Shown: piece by piece, positions 1 through 9,757 of the stretch
Layout: each line of letters opens with the position of its first letter
How positions within the stretch are numbered: the first letter of the stretch is position 1
Assembly (NCBI GenBank): GCA_027575805.1
Contig: JANBPU010000048.1
Location: 34,568-98,567 of the forward strand
Reading direction: 5' to 3'
Length of the DNA stretch: 64,000 nucleotides
From: Mycoemilia scoparia
Lineage: Eukaryota; Kickxellomycota; Kickxellomycetes; Kickxellales; Kickxellaceae
Notes under the pieces: generated by a model
The model's input: the letters and a program-made list of their open reading frames with translations, nothing else
The model's database searches: none
Told to the model about the DNA's origin: nothing
Program-made: the position numbers and the translations under genes

Positions 1-314
1 GTCTTGCACTATTACAGGAAAAGAGGTGATGAAATTTTGCCCTTGCATTGGTTTAAAATCAATTATACAGAGACATTTAAAAGCCAGGCTGACTGTTGTG
101 CCAGGTTTTCATGCTAACGAATGAGTTTGTGTTGAATCTGATGCAGTTTGATTGATTTTAGGGAAAAGCCTATAGCTGTTCTTTGTATTAAATAGTAAGC
201 GATTTATATCCACATCAAGGAGAATTCCATTGCAGATAATTTTGCACAATTGTTCACATAGTTTGGCCTTGAGCACTTGTACGATTTCAAGAGAGCCTAA
301 TGTACCACAGCCTT
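1..314. other. Gene-free left edge
   Basis: I see no coding exon, repeat copy or RNA gene here. The stretch lies downstream of the minus-strand ORF that ends at 315 and could hold its 3' end. Confidence 0.5.
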
Positions 315-650
315 CTATAAAAGGAGGCTATATATGCATATTGCGGCTCTAAACAAAGACTGTTGTAATCCCTTGGGTTCGCTCCTTGGGTATAACAATG
401 GGATATAATATTCCCTCCCTTCAAAATGGCCAGGCCTTTTCCATTTGTATACGGGAGTTCGAGGCACGTCTATCTTTTGGGGTTGTCGCAAGAACTGGGA
501 TTCGGCTACTCTTGCCCTCCTCACACACTCCACAATACCATCAGCAGCAGCAGGGAGTGCATATGCTTGTTTCATTGCATTGCTTCTAAAAAGCCTTGAT
601 TGACTAAGCTGATGAATCTTGGTTGGGCAGTCATTAGTTTGTGGAAGCAT
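315..650 (-). CDS. Possible short protein gene, 111 aa, unknown function
   Basis: An uninterrupted ATG-started ORF of 111 codons that I do not recognise. It is supported by a TATA-like element (GTATAAAAGGG read on the minus strand, about 716-725) roughly 70 bp upstream of the ATG, and by a codon mix that is not low-complexity. The product is basic, with many Arg and Lys, two Cys near residues 8 and 42, and a hydrophobic last ten residues ending in three leucines. There is no signal peptide. A splice donor near the 3' end was not obvious, so the C-terminus may be wrong. The alternative is a chance ORF; the shorter ORF on the opposite strand inside it looks like a shadow. Confidence 0.4.
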   Translation of the reverse strand: MLPQTNDCPTKIHQLSQSRLFRSNAMKQAYALPAAADGIVECVRRARVAESQFLRQPQKIDVPRTPVYKWKRPGHFEGREYYIPLLYPRSEPKGLQQSLFRAAICIYSLLL

Positions 651-2074
651 TTTGATGGGTATAATATGATGAATTGCAGAGTGGATAAGAATAAAATGCT
701 TTGATGAAGGCTGGCCCTTTTATACATTTCGGTGTTTTTTTACAACAACCGAGATATTTCATTTTTTGGCTACACATGAAATTTTGAATTGGAATGGCCA
801 CAAAGATATCATCAAGACATGGATGCGTTGCATTTAGCCACTGTTAAACATTAATGTGATTTATATTTGAAATTCTGTTCATACTCTGTCGATGCTACTA
901 TTTGAGAATGTCATGCATTTATTGTCATAGCTGGTAAAATATTAAATTTGCATCAACAAATGGTTTTTGACAATTTATTTATATTAATATCAACAAATAA
1001 ATTTAAAATGCAACACCGTGGTCACAATGTTTGGCCATGGTTTATAATTATAACAATTAAATGGGCATATAAAAAGAATAAAAAACTTGCAGCCTGAAAT
1101 CACATTTGATTTCTGTGCACTTTCTGTGCATGGTTCCAGAGTTCATCTGCTCTTTGTATTCCATCTAATTAAATTTTTATTTCGGCTCTCTCTGCCAAAA
1201 ATACTGGTCTTGGCATGAGACCATCTATGGATTGAAATTCTAAACAAAATGCCCATGGCCTTTTATGTTCATTGCCAAACTTTTTTTTTTAGCATGAGCT
1301 TAGAGGAGGAAACCCCTGCTGCACCTTATGAATTCGGTGGGAGATTCTAGTCTCTACTACCACTAGGAAGTGATAGCCAGGTAGGCACCTGGGCTTTCCT
1401 TCACTAAACTCATGTGTGATTATTGTTTGTGAAATTTGTTCTTTCCAATTCCATTAGTTTTTCAATCACAGTAGTTGCAATAATATTGATATTGAATTTA
1501 TATATAATATATCAAAAAAATATCAGCGAGCAAACCTCATAGCAAATCAAGTTGAATTATGTGATCCATTTAATATCCAAAATGGTATTTGCTATACCAC
1601 AGCAGCAGCACACTACTATTAAGTAATGTTTATACTGCCACCCGTTCAAATGGCATCCTTTTATATAATGGCAATCTTGGTACCCAAAAATCTAATCCTC
1701 AATAAGATGTAATATTCTGCATAAAGTCTCATATAATTCAAGGGCTTCATCTTCAATATGAGCAATAATTTATGAAGGGTACTTTTTGGCGGCCAATGAA
1801 TATAGGTGCAATCATGGCCAGATGGATGTCCAGTTTTACTAGTAAACTTTCACCCTTTAAAAAATAACTTCTGTATTACATGACTATATAACGGAAAAAA
1901 CGAAAAAAAGCATTATGAAAAACAAAATAAAATTTATATAAAACAGGTATAAACTAATATATATATGTATATATATCTGGATGTATTGAGATTAAAGACA
2001 TTGGAGGGGGGGGAGATAACCAGATGTATCAAGATGTGTTGGTGTGGTGGTCAACAATGCAACAACTATGGCTA
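651..2074. other. Intergenic, with one R1 repeat
   Basis: No gene is visible. It contains the TATA-like element of the preceding ORF, an R1 copy near 1771-1869 and an AT dinucleotide run near 1957-1976. Confidence 0.5.
1771..1869. repeat. R1 dispersed inverted-repeat element, copy 1
   Basis: It has the R1 hallmarks: ends resembling TTTTGAAGGGT and its complement, with a core reading GGATGTCCAGTTTTACTAGT followed by TTTCACCCTT. The left end is degenerate. It is non-coding and lies about 200 bp from the 3' end of the membrane-protein gene. Confidence 0.7.
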
Positions 2075-4807
2075 TCAATTGTTGAGTTCCTTTACCTTAC
2101 TGGGAGATGTATTTCCATCATCACCATCTTCTTCTTCTTGTAAATATGGTATGGGTATCTCCATCGATAGTGGAGTTTGATCTGGAGATGGAATTGTAAC
2201 TTGAGGTAATTGATTAAATGTTGGTATAGAATGGTTCTCCTCAATTTGTTGGTCTTCAGATATTTCTTGTTGATGTACTTGTTGGATTTCATTGTTATTA
2301 TTCTTGGGGGTAATCTCCAAAGAGTTTAGTTTTGTTGACTGCTCCTTCTCCTTCTTCTCCTCCTGTTGTTGCAGTTGTTGTTGTTGTTGATCCTTATCCT
2401 GATGATGATGATCAGATCGTATATCTCTATAATTACGATTTTCCAAATATTGAAGACGATGAGGAGGCGTTTGTTTGGTATCTTCAATTTGCTGTTGATC
2501 AATAACCGTCGCTTCAGAGAATCTAACATGGGATTGATAGAATCCTCCCAAAGATGGAGTTGATGCCGCCCATTCTGCTGCTGCTGATGATGATGATGAT
2601 TGTGATGCTACTCCATCTGTAATTTCTCTTTCATTTTGGTATTCTTGGCCAATTGAAGATAAAGTCGATGGATATAAAAACTCGGGATTTTGATTTACAT
2701 GACTACTGCTGTTGTTGTTGAAGCTACTAGTTCTATCTTTAACACATTCACCTATACCATATGACGATGGACCACCAGATTCAACCGTTTCGGTGGTAAG
2801 AGTACCAGCACTATAACTCGAATCACGAATTGTCTGGAATTCCTTCAACTTCTTTACTTCATGTTCATAGTATCGTCTCTGTTCAGCTTCAGTCAAATTT
2901 CTTTCTTGCATTTGACGTAGCGCATCCATTTCCATCTGGTAATCGCCTCCCCTACTAGGCTGATGAGTAATTTCGGGAACGAAGCTGTCTTTGTACCACC
3001 TAAACACGCTATCTTTTCTCAGAATGTTTCCTTGGTTTTTGAGTCTAATATCTTCTTGAGGGATTCCAGTTATTGGATCAGTCTTTGTCTCACGAGGGAA
3101 GAATTTGTTTCTGTGGTTGTTGCCACCAAACATCATGGTTCTTGGCGCTGTTGTTGCTGTTATTGATGGGTTTGCATCGTCAGGAGGTAGAACCCCAGAA
3201 AGCGCAACAACGCTTAGACGGGTATCAATTTCTTGCGTGTAGCTGATCAGTGGCATTAGTCGTTTGCTGAAGATCATTGTTATCAATTCGAGTAGGTAGA
3301 CTATGAATGTAATAGCCAACAATACGGTTGCGTAGGCCATGATTGAAAGATCATAGCCTCTCATGTTTGTTTTTACAGCCCATTCAATCTCGGCTCCGTC
3401 ATCGTCATCGTCATCGCTGTCACTGTTGGCGACCTTAGAGATGTACCCTTGAGTACGGAACAATTTATCGTTTAATAGACGAAAAGCGTTATGCATGTTA
3501 TAGGTCAAATTCCGTAGGATATTTTCTTCGCTCAACAGGCTGTTTACAGTTTGTGGGTCGAGTGTAGCTGAATATTTGGTAAACATTGGATCAGCAAAAG
3601 GAATATGATCAAAATACCTAGTATTGTTTATAAAGATCTTTTCTGAACCTCCTCTTCCATCAGTTTTGTTTCCGTTGCCGTTATGAGTGTAGATTCCAAA
3701 GTCGCAATTAACTTTGATGCGACCGGGCAAAAGCAAGAAGTAATTATAGCCATCCTTTGCATCGTTTTGTGGATAAAAGTTGGCCTCCCTGATCATGCCT
3801 GTTTTGTTGACATCTGCCACACCAATTGCATTACCTCCACTAACACCATTTCCCCAAAACACACGGTACTGGATTCCAGAATAGTTGCTGTAGAATGTGA
3901 GGTTGGTAACTCCCATTTTGCTTGGAGTCAGATAGTCTTGGTTGTGTGTATCCAATGTCGGGCTACAGTCGTGGCAAGGAATAACGTGGCACTTTATGGA
4001 TGAAAGAAATCCATCCAGGCCCTTAACATCGAGAGTCTTCCCCGTCATTGGTGATGATTTTGGATAACTTTTATCAGTAGTTTCGTCAACCGAAGCATGG
4101 CCCCAATTGCTTATATACGTATAGGTCCGGTTTTTGGGATCATACGCGTCTTGGTATATTTTTTCCCAAAGATATTTACCGTCATGTACTTGTCTAGCCA
4201 TATACGCGGCATTATCAATACCACCCTCTTCTTCTGGGGAAGAAGAGGAGGCCATTTCGTAAATCTTTTGAGGCATAATAGTGCTATTAATTTGAGCCCT
4301 GACTTTCGTAATATTAACCAACGTGACATCTTTTTGTAGTAGCTGAGGGACAGCGGTTGATATCAGGGCATTGAACACGGCTAGCAAGAAACAAAAGATA
4401 TAGATTGTGGCCCAGATTTTGCCTCTATTAATCACTCGGGGGTCACAGATTGCTACGGCCGTCATCACCACATTTCCGATAAATGCATGCATCCCTTTGC
4501 TGAATCCGTAGATACACTCACGGGTTTGGTAGCGGCGGGAAAGCAAGTTGTGGATCTCGGTCCAACTTAGAAATTTTCCGGCCGTCGCGATACCGCATAT
4601 AAGGGCAATGTTGATGTAGGCGGTTAGTAGATAGACCTGCTTGTAAACAACGACAAACCCAGATTTGACCATGGTGTCTTGGTCTACGGCTTTGTAACGG
4701 TCTGTTAGGCACCATGCTATTATGATGATCGTGAATGATAGGACCGTGATTATTAGGTTGATGGCCATTGAGGCGTTGACCGGGATTCTTGATAATATCG
4801 AAAGCAT
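2075..4807 (-). CDS. Large multi-pass membrane protein, family of unknown function (paralogue 1, 910 aa)
   Basis: Single-exon 910-aa gene. Hydrophobic segments lie at about residues 15-34, 57-80, 105-120 and 131-155. A large region (about 160-485) follows with many N-x-S/T sequons and a cysteine cluster (KCHVIPCHDC), then another membrane span (about 489-512) and a 400-residue hydrophilic tail. The sequon-rich region is probably the extracellular or luminal domain and the tail cytosolic. Motifs shared with the two paralogues at 26.7-29.1 and 31.0-33.2 kb are the DGKYLWEK block, SNWGHAS, KMGVTNLTFY and ENILRNLTYN. An Asp run (about 463-469) precedes the last span. The tail has Gln- and Glu-rich tracts near residues 800-830 and does not match the shared tail of the other pair. 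I do not recognise the family. A surface receptor or cell-wall sensor is possible but unproven. Confidence 0.9.
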   Translation of the reverse strand: MLSILSRIPVNASMAINLIITVLSFTIIIIAWCLTDRYKAVDQDTMVKSGFVVVYKQVYLLTAYINIALICGIATAGKFLSWTEIHNLLSRRYQTRECIYGFSKGMHAFIGNVVMTAVAICDPRVINRGKIWATIYIFCFLLAVFNALISTAVPQLLQKDVTLVNITKVRAQINSTIMPQKIYEMASSSSPEEEGGIDNAAYMARQVHDGKYLWEKIYQDAYDPKNRTYTYISNWGHASVDETTDKSYPKSSPMTGKTLDVKGLDGFLSSIKCHVIPCHDCSPTLDTHNQDYLTPSKMGVTNLTFYSNYSGIQYRVFWGNGVSGGNAIGVADVNKTGMIREANFYPQNDAKDGYNYFLLLPGRIKVNCDFGIYTHNGNGNKTDGRGGSEKIFINNTRYFDHIPFADPMFTKYSATLDPQTVNSLLSEENILRNLTYNMHNAFRLLNDKLFRTQGYISKVANSDSDDDDDDGAEIEWAVKTNMRGYDLSIMAYATVLLAITFIVYLLELITMIFSKRLMPLISYTQEIDTRLSVVALSGVLPPDDANPSITATTAPRTMMFGGNNHRNKFFPRETKTDPITGIPQEDIRLKNQGNILRKDSVFRWYKDSFVPEITHQPSRGGDYQMEMDALRQMQERNLTEAEQRRYYEHEVKKLKEFQTIRDSSYSAGTLTTETVESGGPSSYGIGECVKDRTSSFNNNSSSHVNQNPEFLYPSTLSSIGQEYQNEREITDGVASQSSSSSAAAEWAASTPSLGGFYQSHVRFSEATVIDQQQIEDTKQTPPHRLQYLENRNYRDIRSDHHHQDKDQQQQQLQQQEEKKEKEQSTKLNSLEITPKNNNNEIQQVHQQEISEDQQIEENHSIPTFNQLPQVTIPSPDQTPLSMEIPIPYLQEEEDGDDGNTSPSKVKELNN

Positions 4808-6365
4808 TGTTATAAGTATGCTCTGAAACTAAGAGAGGGTGGTTCCTTTTCTTCTTGATGAGCTCAAGCTTGAACTCGGGGTTGGTTTATAATACAGTGC
4901 TATGAAACAAAGCGATAAGATATATATACATATACAACAGTACAAACAGGCACACCAAAATAGGAAACAAGCTTTATAGACAGAGCTGTGAAATATTAGA
5001 AATGGCTAGTATGGTGAAGAAAATCTGCTGAAAAAAAGGACCCAAAGACTATTCACAAGAGACACGACTATGAGGTCAGTAGGGAGGATATGTGTGGTAA
5101 TATAAAGGACATTCTGGACAAGCCTTTTTCTTAACGACACACACACACAATACATAACACATAGATAGATCTCTTGGACAGCCAAAGCTTGCAACAATTC
5201 TATTTATAAATAGTATGTGTATGTATAATAGATAATACCCACCACACACTTTCAGTTGTACAACAGGCTGCTATTTTCCCAAATAATTTATTTGAATTTT
5301 CTGCGGCCCAATGTCTATCTATAATTATTCGCACATTTCTTTAAATAGCAATAATGAGATTGACAAGGGACGTGTGTGCGTTTGTGGTTGAGTGGAGGAA
5401 ATGTATGAGATTTCTTAGTGGTCGAGAGAACTTCTCTCTTCTCCATGTAGTATGGAGGTTTGTATTTACTTTTCAGTTTTATAATTCCAAATAAGTTATT
5501 TATATAAATTGGACACGGTATAGCAAGGGCTTTATTATTCAACCAAGTCCTTCTCTTTATAGTGATATTCAATACGATAGAGTGCCTATTCTTCATGCAG
5601 TGATAATATGAATTAACAACAAATGATGTCGGATATCGGGCTACTTAAATTAGTCCTGACTAAATAAAGACGATGATGACAAGGCGCATCGATTGTTTGT
5701 AAATATAATCTGCGTATATTGTAATAATCAGCAGCTGCTTTAGTGTAATGAATGAAGGTAATAGTATTGGTAATAGTAAGTATGTAGAGGTCAGGCTAGA
5801 TTGTAATAGTGGTTGGTTTTGTTTGAGTTACAGATAGATAGACAGATAAAGAAAGAAAATTGTAAGCTATGACAAGGGGAGTTTGGGCCAAGTCTTGTGG
5901 ATCAAGGATTTCATCGGAATAGCGATAATGGTGATCGATTTACATTTACATTTCTAGAATTCTCAAAGAGCTTGTGGAGGTTTGAAACCGACACTTCTTG
6001 AGTATCTCTCACATAAAGCACTGCCTCTCTTCTAAATATCATAATCATATATTTCTTTTATACGTTGATTTACAGCGAAACAAGGTGTGAATAGTCAAAC
6101 CTCCACCTCCACCAGCCCATCCATAGTAGCATCTATTTTTAGACAGATATGGCTGGTTATTTTTGAATTGCGTGTGTATTTAATGTTGATCTTTTCTATT
6201 GTCTCTAACACTCTTTCTTTATAGCAGAGTTGTTGAAATGCAACCAAATACGTATGTAGATATGTATGGCAGAGCTGTCTATTGTCCTCCACCTCTGCTG
6301 GCGTATTATCATTTAATAAGCATGTATATTATGTATGTATTTTAAGAAAAGAAAATGGTGTTTGC

Positions 6366-6396
<31 letters not shown>

Positions 6397-6552
6397 GTAG
6401 CAGTAGTGGTTGTGATTTCACATTTTGGTGGCTGTTTTTGAAGGGCTAAACTAATATTATCAAAGATAATATGTGGGCTGGCCAGTATGCAGGTTGAAAA
6501 TACTGGCCTACTGGTAAAAATTAGTATCCCTTCAAAAGTAATGACTCATTTA
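4808..6552. other. Intergenic, microsatellites and an R1 copy
   Basis: No gene is seen in 1.7 kb. It holds a CA run (about 5136-5149), an ATA trinucleotide run (about 6367-6395) and an R1-like element abutting the next gene's stop codon. The part next to 4808 should hold the promoter of the membrane-protein gene. Confidence 0.5.
6428..6552. repeat. R1-like element, copy 2, abutting a stop codon
   Basis: The outer ends match R1 (TTTTTGAAGGGCT and its partner CCCTTCAAAAGTAATGA) but the interior differs. It carries its own inverted pair (GGCCAGTATGCAGG against ATACTGGCCTACTGG). The right end stops about 3 bp from the TAA of the ChaC gene, so the element may supply its 3' UTR. Confidence 0.6.
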
Positions 6553-7866
6553 TTAAGCAGCAACCTTTTGTTGAGTACCACTACTAATGCTGGGAGACTC
6601 ATTTGGCACACTATTTTCAGCAGAAGCAACAGCAGCAGAATGTTCCCAGGCACTGGTATCCATACCTCGCTCACGCATCAACGCAAGCACTCTAGTTTCT
6701 AGATCTGTTAGATGTGAGTCTGCATTTGTTTTAGGGCGGTGGTTCATACGCAATGCCTTGCAGAGATTTAGCAAGTAGTCGACATTGGGCCCGCTTGGGC
6801 CTTTGCTGTTTACGATGATGCTGGCTACTTCGGCCTGCTTAGTAGGACCAGCAAAAGATTCGTTCTTGGTGGTTCCAATATACACCATGGCACCTTTTAC
6901 AATAGGAGTTTTGTCATTGTTTGGGCTAAATACGTCTTCATAGTGAATGGTATATCCGTCCTATGGGTTTATATTTACATAGAAAGAGAGACAGGCATTT
7001 GTAGCTAAAACTGATATAACAGAGAGCATGATGTCTTGGGATATTGTGTAGCTTTGGGTTACCTTTTCGCGGTAGTCCAGCCACTCACGAACTTCATCTT
7101 CTTTTCCAGATTGCACCTTGTATACCATGCCCCAGCAGACATCATCTTCGGGTAAATGGTGCTATTATATATACAATAGAGTCAATAGATTTATTAGTCG
7201 TCATCAGTCTACGTATATACACATCAAATAGTATTATTATATTGATCAATCGATTGGCTAGAAGCTTACTTCGTCCTCCATATCTTTCCATTCTTCATAT
7301 GGGATCAACGTGACTACTCTTCCTGGAGCTTCGGGTGTACCGCGATGGTCATGGCTTTTCTAGATCACATCATCGTTACATTCAAATATGCTTGAGTATA
7401 TATCTACGCACATAGGTTTATGGGCTGCGTTTATTAGTCCTTTGGCCATCTGATTGATCCATTAAATGGCAGAGCTGGTAAATATTGTTCTTTTATAAAC
7501 AGATGTATGCATAGGTCCAAGAATATAACAGAGTAGCAGTGGCCCTCAATCCAGACACCAGCTGCATTATCATTGCTACAGGCCAAAAAAGCAAAACGCC
7601 CATTGTTTCATCAAAATACATAAAAGGTTCATAGTCATAAACTTACATGCCAGAATCTTCTTGCATAACCCTTAATATATCCAAACTCTCTATATTATCA
7701 AATAATGGTAGTAAGCCAGTTAACAGCAATAGCAGCAGCAATACTGATGATGACTGTGCAATATTGATTGGCAATAACCGTAGTAGTTGGCTTACTTTCT
7801 TTCTATGGGAAAGTCAACTTTCCATATCAAACTTCCGTAGCCAAACACCCACATATCTTTTGTCAT
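6553..7866 (-). CDS. GCG1: ChaC-type glutathione-specific gamma-glutamylcyclotransferase
   Basis: Five exons join without phase error: 7866-7797 plus 7796, 7689-7647, 7359-7270, 7161-7063 and 6960-6553, giving 236 aa. Members of this family cleave glutathione to 5-oxoproline and Cys-Gly in the cytosol, and so control glutathione turnover. The diagnostic substrate-loop motif VFGYGSLIWK is at residues 7-16, HRGTPEAPGRVVTL follows in exon 3, and the catalytic Glu lies in LDYREK (about residue 100). GPSGPN and YLLNL close the fold in the last exon. The last 50 residues are a variable hydrophilic extension. The start ATG is the only one in frame before the YGSLI motif. All donors are GTAAG or GTAAC type. 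An R1-like repeat touches the stop codon. Confidence 0.93.
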
Positions 7867-8503
7867 ACTGATATACAATAATGATAATAAAAAAAGCAAA
7901 GCAAGAAAAGCAAAAGAGAATAGGTAATGATGGAATAGCCAAAGGTATGGAGCAGTATTGGAGCCAATTATTAGTAATCTTGAAACAACAACGAATAGAA
8001 TGGGAAGTAGTGTGATGATTCAGTGTAGTAGCTGGCTAGTGTGGTTCTTGCCTGAATCGAATCGAATCGAATCGAATCATCGTTCTTATTATCAGTCACA
8101 CAGTAGCTGTTTATTATCCAAGGTTCTCATAGCTAACCAATCACGAATTCCACGCAATTGAGAAGATTGAAGTAAAGATATGATCTCCTCTCATAATCAC
8201 CTTGTCATACCTTCCCCAATACTACCATTATTGCGGCTCTGAAAATACGACTAGCAGCTGGTGGTATGGATTTCAAAGTTATTTCGTTCAAACAGAGTAG
8301 TAGCGTATATTGGGAACTTTGACTATTTATTCATGAAATTGGATGATATTTAAACAAAAAATGCTACATGTTGTAATAATAGTAAAGTTTATAGATCATA
8401 TACTGATGACCTTTTACGTGAGCGAGCGGGTGAACCCCAGTCTAAAGTTTGTATAAAAAAGATAAATTGATATACAGCATTCCGGTTCCAATATGATAGA
8501 AGC
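7867..8503. other. Intergenic with pentanucleotide repeat
   Basis: No gene is seen. It contains five tandem GAATC units at 8054-8078. It must hold the promoter of the ChaC gene and the 3' end of the next gene. Confidence 0.55.
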
Positions 8504-9259
8504 CTATGATTCAATACTCGTAGTCTTGACTCCAACCCAATCACCACCATCGTCAGTAATAACAAAAACATAGATATCAACCTCACAAGGATTATCGCTA
8601 CTAACAACCCGATATCCTCCGACAACACTTTGGCCACTTTTGCTGTTATTATCTTTATTGTTGTTGCTGTTATGACTATCATCGAACCATTGATAAAGCA
8701 ATTCACATCGACGTTCAAAATTTTTCCTCGACTCTTCATCAGCATCTTTGAAATAGCTTTGGTTTTTGTTGTATACACCTTGTAGCTTTTTGAAAAATTG
8801 GGCCGGCTCAAAACTTTTTGCTACTATTTCTTTCCTGGCTTCTTCACTATCATCACCATCATCGTTTTCTAAGATCTGTGGGTTGTTATCATGACTTGAA
8901 TCTAATATTTTAATCAGCTTGGCAAACTCTTTGGGACCAGGAAACGATGGTGGTGAGGGTGCTTGATGACCGCTACTATGACTCTTTTCGGTTATCGTAT
9001 TTTGGTCTTTATCCAAGCATTTATTTATTATCTCTGATGGCACATAAAATAGTTCAAGAGGCTCATCGCTTTCACTCGGATACCACAAATATTCAATGAT
9101 TTCGGAAATGTATGTTTTTGGGTCATTTTTGGAAATTGTCTTGGTAATTATTTGGTCATTTAATGGTGGAACCAATAATGTGGAACTAGTAGTGCTATTA
9201 GGTGGTTGTTGTTGGTGCTGGTTGGTGGTTGAATTATCAAGAGCTTTAAAATAATCCAT
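8504..9259 (-). CDS. Hypothetical hydrophilic protein, 251 aa
   Basis: Single-exon ATG-started gene that I do not recognise. The first 35 residues are rich in Gln, Asn, Ser and Thr. A central charged part includes an acidic stretch (DDGDDSEEARKE near residues 133-144), then a helical-looking segment around FKKLQGVYNK. The C-terminal 30 residues (VDIYVFVITDDGGDW) look like a beta-rich end. There is no signal peptide or membrane span. The codon use and length make it a credible gene. It lies upstream of the ChaC gene on the same strand, with no sign of shared function. Confidence 0.7.
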   Translation of the reverse strand: MDYFKALDNSTTNQHQQQPPNSTTSSTLLVPPLNDQIITKTISKNDPKTYISEIIEYLWYPSESDEPLELFYVPSEIINKCLDKDQNTITEKSHSSGHQAPSPPSFPGPKEFAKLIKILDSSHDNNPQILENDDGDDSEEARKEIVAKSFEPAQFFKKLQGVYNKNQSYFKDADEESRKNFERRCELLYQWFDDSHNSNNNKDNNSKSGQSVVGGYRVVSSDNPCEVDIYVFVITDDGGDWVGVKTTSIES

Positions 9260-9757
9260 AGTATTGTTTGTTTAATCAAGAGAACAGGTGAGTAAAAGAG
9301 AAAAAGAAAAGTGAGAGTGAGAAATCAATGATAGAAAATAGATTAAGAATATTTTGTAAAACAATCAGAGTGATGATGATGTCATTGTTGCGTATAATAT
9401 TAACAATCAGACTCAAAAATTAAGGTTCTTTTTTTTGGGCTATGGTGGTGGGTAGTACATGACTATAGCCACAACACAATTGTCTCTCGAATCTTATTTG
9501 CTGTTCATCCAAACAAATATCCCTTATTCTAAAGATTCAAATAATCCATAATTCACCATTTTTAGGTCATAATAGACAATAATGATAATTCTGCAGGGAT
9601 TCAAAAACATAACATAACATAACATAAAATAACATAACTAAATAAATGAAATATAAAAAATTAAATAATAAAAAGAATAATAGTCATTATGTTGATGATG
9701 ATAAAGTTGATAATAAAAAAGTAAAAATAAATTACTAACAATTATAATGGTTATCTA
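9260..9757. other. Intergenic with CATAA tandem repeat
   Basis: No gene is seen. A run of imperfect CATAA units occupies about 9608-9640, in otherwise AT-rich spacer between two minus-strand genes. Confidence 0.55.

Noticed and set aside
9608..9640. Short tandem CATAA repeat considered as a CRISPR-like or regulatory array
   Set aside because: A simple microsatellite with no spacers.
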